This document shows positions 46,850 through 54,775 of a stretch of DNA of 64,000 nt, piece by piece. Positions within the stretch are counted from its first letter, which is position 1, and every line of letters starts with the position of its first letter. The stretch covers positions 62,001-126,000 of the forward strand of contig NZ_PXNP01000004.1 in assembly GCF_003007675.1 (NCBI RefSeq). Reading direction: 5' to 3'. A program made the position numbers and the translations under genes. The DNA is from Marinobacter fuscus (GTDB taxonomy: Bacteria; Pseudomonadota; Gammaproteobacteria; Pseudomonadales; Oleiphilaceae). The notes under the pieces are model-generated. The model ran no database searches and had not been told where the DNA came from. It was given only the letters and a program-made list of their open reading frames with translations.

Positions 46850-48266
46850 GCGTTTCAGCACGCTGGATACCACCCGGTTGCTGTTCGAACACCCGAAGAT
46901 TCTGTTCCGGATGATCGAACGGATGGATCGAAACGAAGCCCGCTATGTGCGGGAGAGCGATCTGGTGGCAGACGTGATGGATTACAGCCGGTCACTGGGC
47001 CGGGCAGACCGGGAGCGGGTTCGCCTGGCACTGAGTACCGACAACCTGTTTCGCACCGGGCTGGTGATCGACATCATGAAAGCCGAGGGTGAGCGCCGCC
47101 TGGTCTTCCAGGATGCGGTGATCAACCTGATGCGGGCGTGCAACGCCTCACTGTACCAGGAGCTCACCGACGCCCGCCTGCGTGGCCATCTGGTCACCCT
47201 GCGGGATGTTTGCAATCGCCTGGAGCTCAGCAGTTTCAGTAATGCCGACCCGGATTACACCGAACTGCGGGACGATCTAAACGAGCGGATCAGCCAGTTG
47301 ATCGGCCTGTTGCGACAGAATGTGTTGCGCATGCAGACCATCAGCACACAGCTGGCGGAATTGTCCGGTGATGCCAGCCGGGCGCCGGATAAATATCTGG
47401 AGTTTCGCCAGAATCTGTTCGAGCAGATCGTGACCCTGTACGAGCGCCACATCAAGCCCACGCTGGTGTTTCTGAACCCGGACACCCGGCTGCCAGACGG
47501 CAGCAACCTGTTTGAAACCCTCGAGGCTATGGTGCGGTTACTGGAACGCCAGGGCGACCACAGTCTGGCCGACCAGTTGTTCTGTTCCTCGATCAGTCTG
47601 AATGCGCTCTACAAACCGATACAGGCGGTGGCACAGGAGGTAGAGCACTTCCTGCGCAAGACCCGACGGGGTATGGCCCAGTACAACGCCATGGAACACT
47701 TCTATCACAAGCTGCGCGATCTCAAAGGTGAAACCGAGACGCTTAGCCTGCGCCGCAAGTGGCTGGAAGGTCGCGATTTTGCCCGCAGCACCGGCTTTCT
47801 GGTGGGGCTTCGGGCCCAGCCGCGGGCCAAGCACTACGCGTTCGGGCAGTCCTCAAGCTACTACCAGCTGCTGTTCAGCGAACTGGAGCTGCGCCTGAAC
47901 GATCTTCGCCGCAAGGCGGAAGTGCCGATGCTGCAGCAGGTTGAAGGCAGTGGTCGGCACACCCGCATCGATGTGGAACGCATCAACCGTTTATACCAGT
48001 GGCTGGAAACCCTGGAGTTGCGGCCCACCGGGGATCTGGTGAGGGAGCTGCACGGGCGCCTGGACGGCTTCATTCCCGGCTACCGGTTGCCGGATTTGCT
48101 GGCGGCCTTGAACCGGCTGGTGAACTCGCCGCCCGCGGGTATGCGCGTAGCCACGACCAACCGTTTCCGGGTGCTGGCGCCCGAAACTGACGACGAACAG
48201 TTTGTTTACCGTAAACGCCGCCTTTACGCCGAGACCACACAACCGCAGGACGCCCGACATGCCTGA
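46842..48266 (+). CDS. mksF: Condensin kleisin-like subunit MksF
   Basis: A 474-residue, largely helical protein with N-terminal winged-helix-like FSTLDTTRLLFEHPKILFRMIERMDRNEARYVRESDLV and a long alpha-helical middle, then a C-terminal part rich in aromatic residues. Position between the SMC-like ATPase and a MukE-like protein, and the translational overlaps at both ends (ATGAGTAA; ATGCCTGA), identify it as the MukF-type kleisin. It is expected to bridge the MksB heads and bind MksE. The assignment rests more on context and size than on motifs. Confidence 0.82.
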   Translation: MSKRFSTLDTTRLLFEHPKILFRMIERMDRNEARYVRESDLVADVMDYSRSLGRADRERVRLALSTDNLFRTGLVIDIMKAEGERRLVFQDAVINLMRACNASLYQELTDARLRGHLVTLRDVCNRLELSSFSNADPDYTELRDDLNERISQLIGLLRQNVLRMQTISTQLAELSGDASRAPDKYLEFRQNLFEQIVTLYERHIKPTLVFLNPDTRLPDGSNLFETLEAMVRLLERQGDHSLADQLFCSSISLNALYKPIQAVAQEVEHFLRKTRRGMAQYNAMEHFYHKLRDLKGETETLSLRRKWLEGRDFARSTGFLVGLRAQPRAKHYAFGQSSSYYQLLFSELELRLNDLRRKAEVPMLQQVEGSGRHTRIDVERINRLYQWLETLELRPTGDLVRELHGRLDGFIPGYRLPDLLAALNRLVNSPPAGMRVATTNRFRVLAPETDDEQFVYRKRRLYAETTQPQDARHA

Positions 48267-48876
48267 GTATTCAGACTCTATGGTCAGTGATGAAACCCCG
48301 ACCACCACTGCCAGCTTTGACCAGATACTCCCGGCCCAGAGTGCGGCGGTGTTCCGGGAGTTCCAGGCGGGCCGGGTGATCGTGCGCGATCTCTGGGACG
48401 CGAATCGCTCCGAAGTCTGCGCCAACCCGCTGTATAACCTGCTCTACAATCACCTGGCCCATTTCCGGACGCTCTACGAGCATCTGGGCAGTGAGCTGGT
48501 GTTCAACGAGGTTGGGGCCTTCTTTTTTCTCAAGGAAAGCAGCGACGACGAAAGCGAGGAACACGATGAAAACGCTTTCAGGGTGCAGGTGGTGCTGTTG
48601 TTGATCGGCCGCTATTTTGCCCGCAGTGGTCGCGACCTGGAGTTTCTGGGCCGACCGGAAGCCGGGCTGAACGAGCAGGATCTTGAGAACCTGGGGGCCG
48701 ACGACGAATACCGAGAGATCCTGCGGGCAGCCAGGTTCGAAAAGGGTATGGGGGAAGCCCTGGACTATCTGGAGAAGCGAAACCTGATTTTCCGCGCCGG
48801 TGCCGGGCGCTATTTCCTCAGTTCAGCGGGGCAATATTTCCTGGCCCAGCTGGTGCAGGAATACGAACAGGCCTGA
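48259..48876 (+). CDS. mksE: Condensin subunit MksE
   Basis: A 205-residue acidic protein like MukE: two small helical winged domains (AANPLYNLLYNHLAHFRTLYEHLG-type, shown here as ANPLYNLLYNHLAHFRTLY, and FEKGMGEALDYLEKRNLIFRAG). It should bind MksF and modulate DNA loading. ATG 48259 overlaps the mksF stop; the longer upstream frame is rejected. No mksG (Toprim nuclease, JetD) follows; the next gene is a convergent diguanylate cyclase 4 bp away. Confidence 0.84.
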   Translation: MPEYSDSMVSDETPTTTASFDQILPAQSAAVFREFQAGRVIVRDLWDANRSEVCANPLYNLLYNHLAHFRTLYEHLGSELVFNEVGAFFFLKESSDDESEEHDENAFRVQVVLLLIGRYFARSGRDLEFLGRPEAGLNEQDLENLGADDEYREILRAARFEKGMGEALDYLEKRNLIFRAGAGRYFLSSAGQYFLAQLVQEYEQA

Positions 48877-48880
48877 TCTG

Positions 48881-50722
48881 TCAGGCCAGAGCGAAATGGT
48901 TTCGGCCGCTGCTTTTGACCGAGTACATGGCTTTGTCGGCGGCCTCCAGCAATTCCTCCGCAACCTGTCCGTTATCCGGGTACAGGGCAATCCCCACCGA
49001 AGCTCCGATGCTGACCCTGTGGCCCTGGATGTCGAAGGGCTCGTTTAATACCGAGATGATCTTGCCAGCAATGGCTTCAACATGCTCGTCGCGCTCCAGG
49101 GGCCCGGTAATCACCAGAAACTCATCGCCACCGCGCCGACCTACCACATCGTCGGAGCGCACACAGTGTTTCAGGCGGCGGGCGACATGCTGTAACAGTC
49201 CATCCCCGGCCTGATGGCCATAGGTGTCGTTCACCGGCTTGAATTTGTCCAGATCCAGAAACATCACGGCAAAATGGTGGTGCTGCCGACGCGCTTGCTG
49301 AATAGCCTGCTCCAGATGGTTTTCCAGCGCCGTGCGGTTGGGTAACCCGGTGAGCTTGTCGAAGTGCGCCAACCGGAACATCTGTTTCTCGGCCTGAACC
49401 CGCGCACTGATATCGCTGAAAGTGAGAATGAATTGATGGTTCAGTCCGCTCTGGTTCTTCACCGGCGATACGGTCAGCAGTGTGGGTGTACTGGCATCCG
49501 GTTGCACTTTTAACCAGACTTCACCCTGCCAGGCGTTCTCTGCCATGAGGTGGCGCCTGATGCTATCCACAGAGAAGCTATCGCCCTGTTCGGTTTTGAT
49601 GAACTTGAGAATAGACAGGTTGTCCATGGATTTTGGCAGCATACCCGTTATGTCGCTGAAGGCCGGGTTGGCACGAACGATGCCAAGATCGGTGTCGCAA
49701 ATAACGATGGCCTCGTGGGTGTGCGCGAAAACCTGCTGGGCCAGCCGCAGTTCCTCGGACGAACGTGCGATGCGCGATGCTTGAGCGACCAAGGCGTGTA
49801 CGATCGGATTGAGAGACTTCCAGACCAGGAAGCCCGCGAGCGCCGACAGCAACAAAATTAAGACAATTGTGATACCAACGTCTTCGATAACATTGCCAAA
49901 AACACTGGTGATTTTGGCGTGCATGAACAGATTCCACGGATAACCATCGATTGACCGATGAAACCCCAGAACCCGCGAGCCATCAGCCAACGTTGTCCGG
50001 AAAAAACCGGTATCAGTGACCTGGCTCATGTTAGTGAGCTCGGAGCGGCAACTGTTTTGCGACGTGAGTTCCAGCCCACCGTTTGGTAAACGCGTGAGAA
50101 GGCGATCGTAGGTATCGTCGAACAGGCACACCTGAGAGCCGGATCCTGTGCTAAGAGTGTGTTCGAAAGCTGTTAGATGAAATAGCAACAAGTCGTGGCC
50201 AACCAGGTAGCCTTGGTGCGTGATGGGCGCGATCGCCTGCAAGAGGGGAACGCTGAGTTGGGCCCTATCGAATGGGTAGTTGGCGATATCACCTTCGTGC
50301 GGAAGAACAAGGTCAGTTGGGAGTGCGTCTGAATCGGCACCGATTCTGATCAGCTCGTTGCCGGCAACGTCAAACCGAACCAGGGCCGCCAAAGGCGCAA
50401 TCTCGGCAGTGGCGTCGGCAAGGCGTGGAGTGGAGATCTGCCTCAGTGCGTGTGCTGACATAGTGCCACGGGCGTACTCAGCCAATGCACTGGCAAGTTC
50501 AGAACGGCTTGCTGTTTGGTTTGCCAGATTCTGATACTGGCTAAAAAGAGTTCGGATGTTGTTCGATTTGGCATCCGCAATCTGGCTGGCAGACTTGGCC
50601 GCTTCGCTATGAATCTGGTTAATCAGGGGGCTTGAGACGGCGGCAGCAATAATAATGCCGGTCAGCACCACGGCAACGATGGCGATCGAGATAATGCGCC
50701 GTTTTTGCTCAAAAATGTCCAT
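48881..50722 (-). CDS. Membrane sensor diguanylate cyclase (dCache-like/PAS/GGDEF)
   Basis: A 613-residue protein. Helix about 10-32, periplasmic sensor about 33-270 of Cache-like type, helix about 280-303, PAS about 320-435 (QQVFAHTHEAIVICDTDLGIVRANPAFSDITG) and GGDEF about 445-613. The active site is GRRGGDEF, intact; RSDD lies five residues before GGDEF, so the product-inhibition I-site RxxD is also present. It should make cyclic di-GMP. No EAL domain follows. ATG 50722 starts the family-like part; no clear ribosome-binding site is seen. Ligand unknown. Confidence 0.92.
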   Translation of the reverse strand: MDIFEQKRRIISIAIVAVVLTGIIIAAAVSSPLINQIHSEAAKSASQIADAKSNNIRTLFSQYQNLANQTASRSELASALAEYARGTMSAHALRQISTPRLADATAEIAPLAALVRFDVAGNELIRIGADSDALPTDLVLPHEGDIANYPFDRAQLSVPLLQAIAPITHQGYLVGHDLLLFHLTAFEHTLSTGSGSQVCLFDDTYDRLLTRLPNGGLELTSQNSCRSELTNMSQVTDTGFFRTTLADGSRVLGFHRSIDGYPWNLFMHAKITSVFGNVIEDVGITIVLILLLSALAGFLVWKSLNPIVHALVAQASRIARSSEELRLAQQVFAHTHEAIVICDTDLGIVRANPAFSDITGMLPKSMDNLSILKFIKTEQGDSFSVDSIRRHLMAENAWQGEVWLKVQPDASTPTLLTVSPVKNQSGLNHQFILTFSDISARVQAEKQMFRLAHFDKLTGLPNRTALENHLEQAIQQARRQHHHFAVMFLDLDKFKPVNDTYGHQAGDGLLQHVARRLKHCVRSDDVVGRRGGDEFLVITGPLERDEHVEAIAGKIISVLNEPFDIQGHRVSIGASVGIALYPDNGQVAEELLEAADKAMYSVKSSGRNHFALA

Positions 50723-51015
50723 AAAATGACGGAGGTAGGAGCAGCAAAAAGTGATTTGGAGAAATATTATCCTGTTTTTGCAAGGATTACCGCTGAAATA
50801 CGCAGTTTTATGTAGCTGTCGTTGTCGTATTCTTCGTTTTCTTGCAGTGCCAGCCGAAAGCCCAGATCTGAATTTACGGCCTGCAAAGCTTATCTTGAAC
50901 ATGAACTGCAGGGGATGTCTCCCCGACAGTGGCGGCCCAATCTGCCATTCCGGGGCTGCCGCCCATGCTGGAGACTTTCCGTGTAGACTGAGGTTTTTGG
51001 TTGCCGGAGCACTGA

Positions 51016-52083
51016 ATGCCTGAAACCGAATTGTTTCGAACTCGCCGCCGCCGGGGGCTGCTCTGGCTGGTGGCTATCGCTCTTGTGATGGCTGGTGTTA
51101 TCGCTCTCTGGCTGCAGCCGCAACCGATAGAAGATCGCCTGATCGCCCTGCAGGCGAAAGAAAGGTTCGGTTCACAGGCCGCGGTGCTGCAGGAGTCGTT
51201 GCCCATACAGGCTCTGATGCTCGATTACCACGGCGACCGCTTGTTACGACTCAAGGCCGAAGCGGCCCTGGCGGTTTACCCGGAGCAGGCCCGGTTGTTT
51301 CTGGAGCTGTTCGGGGAAGAGCCTGAGTTTCGCAAAGCGCTGCGCCGCTATGGCGAATACCTGATCCTGCCCATGATCTACTTTTACCGCAATCCGGTGG
51401 GTTCGGTGGAAATGGTGAACCGGGTGGCCGGAACGGGCAAAGCATTGAGCCCGGAAGAGCGTGCCTGGTATGCAGTGAATTTTGCCAACCAGGAAGGCCA
51501 CGACTTCATTGGACAGTTTGAAGCTGGGCCGAATGGCGAGATCCAGTGGATCTGGACCGAGCGTATTACCGAGGGCTTGAGCCAGTTCTTCACCGGCGGT
51601 ATTCGAACCCTGGAGTCCCGTTATCGGACTGACCAACCTGTTCGAGCCAGTGATCTGGGCTGGGCGGCGCTGGATGCCGTAATTATCGGTAGCGCGGTGA
51701 AGTTCCTGAAAGTAGGCAGGGCAGCAGCCGGGGCCAGCCGGGCGGCAGCAGTTTCTGCCCGCTCTGCGGCATATTCCTCGCGGCTTGCACGGGCAGGGCG
51801 TATGGCATCGTTGATGGTGAGCAATGCCAAATGGCCAGCGATGGCGGCGCTCGCCTACGTGGCGGTTCGCCACCCTGCGCTATTGAATGATCTGTTTGCA
51901 GGCGTAGCCAACGTGCTGGGGCTGCCACACTGGGTAGTGCAGGTGCCTGCTTGGTTTCTGGTGCTGTTACCGGTACTGGTGCTGGCCCGGTGGCTATTGC
52001 GGTGGAGCCTGTGGCTGGTGCTGGCGCTCTGGCCGTCGTTGAACCGGCGATCTCCACGGCAAACTGAGCGAAACCGGCCATAA
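51016..52083 (+). CDS. Hypothetical inner-membrane protein, 355 residues
   Basis: No family recognised. Helix about 14-32; a soluble part about 35-210 (EERAWYAVNFANQEGHDFIGQFE-type, short segment PEERAWYAVNFANQEGHDF) presumably periplasmic; an Ala-rich, Arg-dotted stretch (about 215-270); and two C-terminal helices (about 268-283, 310-340). ATG has GGAG 6 nt upstream. The final 12 residues or so (RRSPRQTERNRP) are read from DNA that in another frame is the start of the DJ-1 pseudogene, so the native C-terminus may have been cut and re-ended. Confidence 0.7.
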   Translation: MPETELFRTRRRRGLLWLVAIALVMAGVIALWLQPQPIEDRLIALQAKERFGSQAAVLQESLPIQALMLDYHGDRLLRLKAEAALAVYPEQARLFLELFGEEPEFRKALRRYGEYLILPMIYFYRNPVGSVEMVNRVAGTGKALSPEERAWYAVNFANQEGHDFIGQFEAGPNGEIQWIWTERITEGLSQFFTGGIRTLESRYRTDQPVRASDLGWAALDAVIIGSAVKFLKVGRAAAGASRAAAVSARSAAYSSRLARAGRMASLMVSNAKWPAMAALAYVAVRHPALLNDLFAGVANVLGLPHWVVQVPAWFLVLLPVLVLARWLLRWSLWLVLALWPSLNRRSPRQTERNRP

Positions 52084-52328
52084 GACCGGCTTCTGGCTGG
52101 AAGAACTGGCTTTTCCGTATTACGCATTCAAAGACGCGGGCGCGAATATCGTTCTGGCCTCGCCCAAGGTCGGTCAGCCGCCGCTTGACCCGAACACCAG
52201 TGTTGAAGATTCCCAGACAGACGCCACCCGCTGGTGGCGGGCAAAAGGTAACCGGCTTTACCTACACCGAAGAAGGCGCCGTGGGGTGTCGCTATATCCT
52301 GGAGCTTTCAATTAATGTTCGGGAATAG
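52049..52328 (+). pseudogene. DJ-1/PfpI-family type 1 amidotransferase-like gene, broken
   Basis: From 52049 one frame reads DLHGKLSETGHKTGFWLEE, then FPYYAFKDAGANIVLASPK and GQPPLDPNTSVEDSQTDATRWW, the N-terminal third of a DJ-1/PfpI (Hsp31-like) protein. After 52240 another frame reads KVTGFTYTEEGAVG, which matches the C-terminal region of the same family (GKKVTGF.NTEE.AVG). The middle, with the catalytic Cys, is missing, and the start codon is gone. This is a deletion remnant at the edge of the accessory region. Confidence 0.82.
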
Positions 52329-52468
52329 TTGACTACTACAGGAAAAATAGGAGGAGTAATTGAAACTATTGACAGAAAATTCAAACTTGGCGATTATGCC
52401 CCAAGGTTAAATGACAGGATCGTCGCACTTTTACGACAAGGAATAGTTTATGAACAGCGTAGCTGCTG
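52329..52468 (+). other. Short open frame and leader before the three-gene island
   Basis: A frame open from 52329 reads GKIGGVIETIDRKFKLGDYA then PRLNDRIVALLRQGIVYEQ and stops inside the start of the 219-residue gene (TGA 52466-52468). It has no ATG; the only strong ribosome-binding site in the stretch is AGGAGGAG at 52349-52356, which stands before ATT 52359 of this frame and TTG 52360 of another (a 16-codon peptide). It may be a leader peptide, the end of a lost gene or chance. Confidence 0.3.
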
Positions 52469-53109
52469 ATCGTTATGTTACCTCTGATTTTCAGAACTCT
52501 CCTCTGCTTGCTCTTGCTGATTTGATGGGTTTAGGAAGTTTTAAATCCCAGATTTCCGGTTCCCCGGACTTGTATGCTCCTATCTTGAATGGAATTGCTG
52601 TATTTAGACACCTTCCCGCCTCAGCTCGTGCTGAAGTGAACAGGGCAATAAGAGATGAGGTGCCGAGGGGCCATATAACGCAACGCTTGCAGACACTCGT
52701 AGTAGATCAAAGTGTTCAGCCATATTGGTACATGTGGTCTCTATCCGACGAAGAGCTTCTGGAGTTTTTTCAGTTCTCAAAAACAACTGCCTCGATTACC
52801 GCTCAAATGAATCCAGTGTCCGTGCCAAACTTCACAGTGGGGGCATTGGCAGGGGCTGTTTATTACACATCCAAGAATGGATTGAGAGCTCAGGCAAGTC
52901 AGATTCTTGAGCCCTTCAAAGAAAGCGGGCTTGTCAAAGAAATCGCGCGACGCTTAGGTTTTCAGAATCGAATTGTATCGGGTATCGGTATGATGAGCAT
53001 ACCCGCTATTATCGTTATTTCCGGCTTAAATATTATGGCAAATAAAGAGTCTGAAATGGCGAAGCGGGAGCTCGCCGCTCGCGGGCTGCTTGCGTACAGC
53101 GATCTATAG
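52450..53109 (+). CDS. Unknown protein 1 of the three-gene island, 219 residues
   Basis: No family recognised. A mostly helical, charged protein with the phrases RHLPASARAEVNRAIRDEVPRGH near residue 55 and QPYWYMWSLSDEELLEFFQF near residue 95, short ones only being listed, and a hydrophobic segment near the C-terminus (IVSGIGMMSIPAIIVISGLNI, about 178-196) that could insert in a membrane. ATG has AAGGA 7 nt upstream. Codon use is AT-richer than in the neighbours. It is followed by two membrane or exported proteins with almost no spacing, so the three probably act together. A toxin with immunity or a membrane stress module are possible but unproven. Confidence 0.68.
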   Translation: MNSVAADRYVTSDFQNSPLLALADLMGLGSFKSQISGSPDLYAPILNGIAVFRHLPASARAEVNRAIRDEVPRGHITQRLQTLVVDQSVQPYWYMWSLSDEELLEFFQFSKTTASITAQMNPVSVPNFTVGALAGAVYYTSKNGLRAQASQILEPFKESGLVKEIARRLGFQNRIVSGIGMMSIPAIIVISGLNIMANKESEMAKRELAARGLLAYSDL

Positions 53110-53110
53110 A

Positions 53111-53419
53111 ATGGCGGTAGTACTTCTTGTCACAGGGTTGCTTGGGGCGTTCACCTACTATGTCTCGCTTAGTGCGTTGGTTAACGGAAACGTTAGCAGG
53201 GAGGGGCGGCTTTGGCCCAGGTTAGTAGGTGCTCCAGCATTTTTTATATCTCTCTCTGTAACTCTGATCTCTTCTTACTTTGGCGCTGAGCCGACCCTTT
53301 GGCTCAGCGCTGCGATTTGGCCTGTAATTGCGCTTGTGCTGCATGCCGGTTATAAAATCGTGCTTGATACGCTAGTGCAACAGGCAGAAAGAAAAGATGG
53401 CGAAGATAAAGTTATTTGA
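53111..53419 (+). CDS. Unknown membrane protein 2 of the island, 102 residues
   Basis: Three predicted transmembrane helices (about 3-22, 38-57, 64-82) and a charged C-terminus (QQAERKDGEDKVI) that should face the cytoplasm. No family recognised. The start ATG is one base after the stop of the 219-residue gene (TAGAATG), so translation is probably coupled, and it overlaps the third gene by 23 bp. An immunity-type or transport-type role cannot be told apart from sequence. Confidence 0.65.
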   Translation: MAVVLLVTGLLGAFTYYVSLSALVNGNVSREGRLWPRLVGAPAFFISLSVTLISSYFGAEPTLWLSAAIWPVIALVLHAGYKIVLDTLVQQAERKDGEDKVI

Positions 53420-53843
53420 AAAAGGATTTACCCCAGTTCGGTATATTCGTTATCTCTTGTGGGTAGCCGTGTCATGTGTGCCAGTAGCCGGTGCAGTTGG
53501 CGAGGAATTGCTATACCATGAGCGTTTAATGCCAGCGGCGACCGCATATGTGGATCTTCTGCTCTGTGCCAACACCGCAGACACATATCACAATGACGGC
53601 GTTAGTGCGGAGCGATACCGCAACGCTGCTTTTGAGGTGCAGGATCTGACGGATGAGGCCGGTTGGAGCCCGGCTGCAGTTGCGGCAACTGTGACCAAGC
53701 TTCTCGAGAGTCGATCAGATTTGGATCTTAGGGATGACGATAGCCCTGAAAGTTTTTATCGGCGGAATTTCTCTTTTGAACGGTGCGAGCAAGAGCTACA
53801 AAATGTTCGAGCTTTCCGGAAGAAAGGCGTCCCAGCTCTCTAA
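53397..53843 (+). CDS. Unknown protein 3 of the island, 148 residues, exported or anchored
   Basis: One hydrophobic segment near the N-terminus (about 17-35, YLLWVAVSCVPVAGAVG) is a signal or anchor; the rest is soluble with a Cys in LLLCANTADTYHNDG and another in RCEQELQNV, which could pair in the periplasm. Acidic stretch DLRDDDSPES. No family recognised. It starts 23 bp inside the previous gene with AAAGAAAAG before ATG. A 394-bp gap without a convincing gene follows. Confidence 0.63.
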   Translation: MAKIKLFEKGFTPVRYIRYLLWVAVSCVPVAGAVGEELLYHERLMPAATAYVDLLLCANTADTYHNDGVSAERYRNAAFEVQDLTDEAGWSPAAVAATVTKLLESRSDLDLRDDDSPESFYRRNFSFERCEQELQNVRAFRKKGVPAL

Positions 53844-54237
53844 GCGAGCTTTGTTGCGTTATTATATTGAATGGCAAGTGACCATGATTGCTACCCTCTA
53901 CGGTTAACAAGAGTGTCGATAACCCCCTTCCCAGAGTCAGGTATGGAGTATCCTCTGCTTGCCTGTTGAGTTGGTCGCGTGATTTGAGATCTATTTCGAC
54001 GTTACCCCATTTCGTCGCTCTAGCAAGCAAACAGATGTTGTCTGGGCCGTGTGCTCGAATACACTGTCAAAATAGTGAGATGTCGCCCCTATCAGAAAAC
54101 AGCGGTCGCCAAGGCCATAGAAATTATGTGGCTAGGGAATGAAAGGTTTAGCTAAAAAATGATCGTTTCGGGATTGAGGGGTAGATTGCTGGGTCAGTTA
54201 GTTTCTTCAATCTAACTATTTAATTTTATTGGAAAAA
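53844..54237. other. Gap between the island and tRNA-Arg
   Basis: AT-richer DNA with no supported gene; a possible 84-codon frame at 53888-54142 has no family signs and no binding site. AGTTAG (54196-54201) and CTAACT (54212-54217) form a small stem 20-40 nt past the 3' end of the minus-strand tRNA, but without a T-run. No copy of the tRNA 3' end, as expected for an att site, was found here or at the other edge. Confidence 0.5.
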
Positions 54238-54314
54238 TGGTACCCCCGGCAGGACTCGAACCTGCTACCTATCCCTTAGGAGGGGATCGCTCTATCCAGA
54301 TGAGCTACGGGGGC
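54238..54314 (-). tRNA. tRNA-Arg (CCT)
   Basis: A 77-nt cloverleaf on the minus strand with encoded CCA. Acceptor GCCCCCG/CGGGGGT, D arm TAGCTCATCTGGATAGAGC, anticodon loop CTCCTAA (anticodon CCT, reads AGG), T arm GCAGGTTCGAGTCCTGC. This gene is a frequent integration site for genomic islands; the unusual genes lie on its 3' side. Confidence 0.95.
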
Positions 54315-54332
54315 TTTTCGCGAAGAGGCGGT

Positions 54333-54361
54333 ATAATAACGGCCTGGCGCGGCGGGCTCAA
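54333..54361 (-). promoter_or_regulatory. Promoter of tRNA-Arg
   Basis: On the minus strand TTGAGC (54361-54356), 17-nt spacer, TATTAT (54338-54333), 18 nt before the mature 5' end. Confidence 0.75.
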
Positions 54362-54529
54362 GGCTTGCTGGCGGATTGCCCGGCTCGGTATCGGCCTGAT
54401 TTTCACTTCCTGTTGGCATTCAGCAACGCTGAGTTGGTCTGTTACGGGTGACAGGCCGTATTGGCACAGCATTGTTTGGCAATCGCCACATAGTTAAAGT
54501 CGTTTTACTCCTGGATTACTCATGTTTTT

Positions 54530-54711
54530 TGCTAACCCTGACTGTGGCTCTGGATCACCTGTCTCATCCTGGTTTCGCCGGTGCCTTGACGGCCTGTGTC
54601 CAGGGTATCGGGTTTATGATTACGGCGGCCATGCCTTATCTGGCCGGGATGCTGCACGAGGCGACCGGGGGCTTTCACAGTGCCTCAATGGGGCAGCTGC
54701 AAGCCGATTGA
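54530..54711 (+). pseudogene. CynX/NimT-like MFS transporter remnant
   Basis: The frame reads LTVALDHLSHPGFAGALTAC then VQGIGFMITAAMPYLAGMLH and EATGGFHSAS, the loop and penultimate helices of a CynX-type MFS permease, then runs out at TGA 54709-54711. The first nine helices are missing and upstream sequence (54362-54529) shows nothing recognisable. About 65 bp separate it from the stop of the convergent protease gene. Confidence 0.65.
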
Positions 54712-54775
54712 GGGGCTGGCTCCAGTCGGCGGGGCGTATTGCGCCAGGCGCTGACTGGAGCACGTTGGTAGACTG

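Noticed and set aside
43907..48876. Wadjet (JetABCD) plasmid-defence operon
   Set aside because: No JetD/MksG nuclease is adjacent and the three proteins look like the MukB/F/E-type Mks set.
53888..54142. 84-codon frame after the island genes
   Set aside because: No binding site, no family signs and poor composition; treated as non-coding.
54238..54314. Active att site of a mobile island
   Set aside because: No integrase in the window and no second copy of the tRNA 3' end was found.
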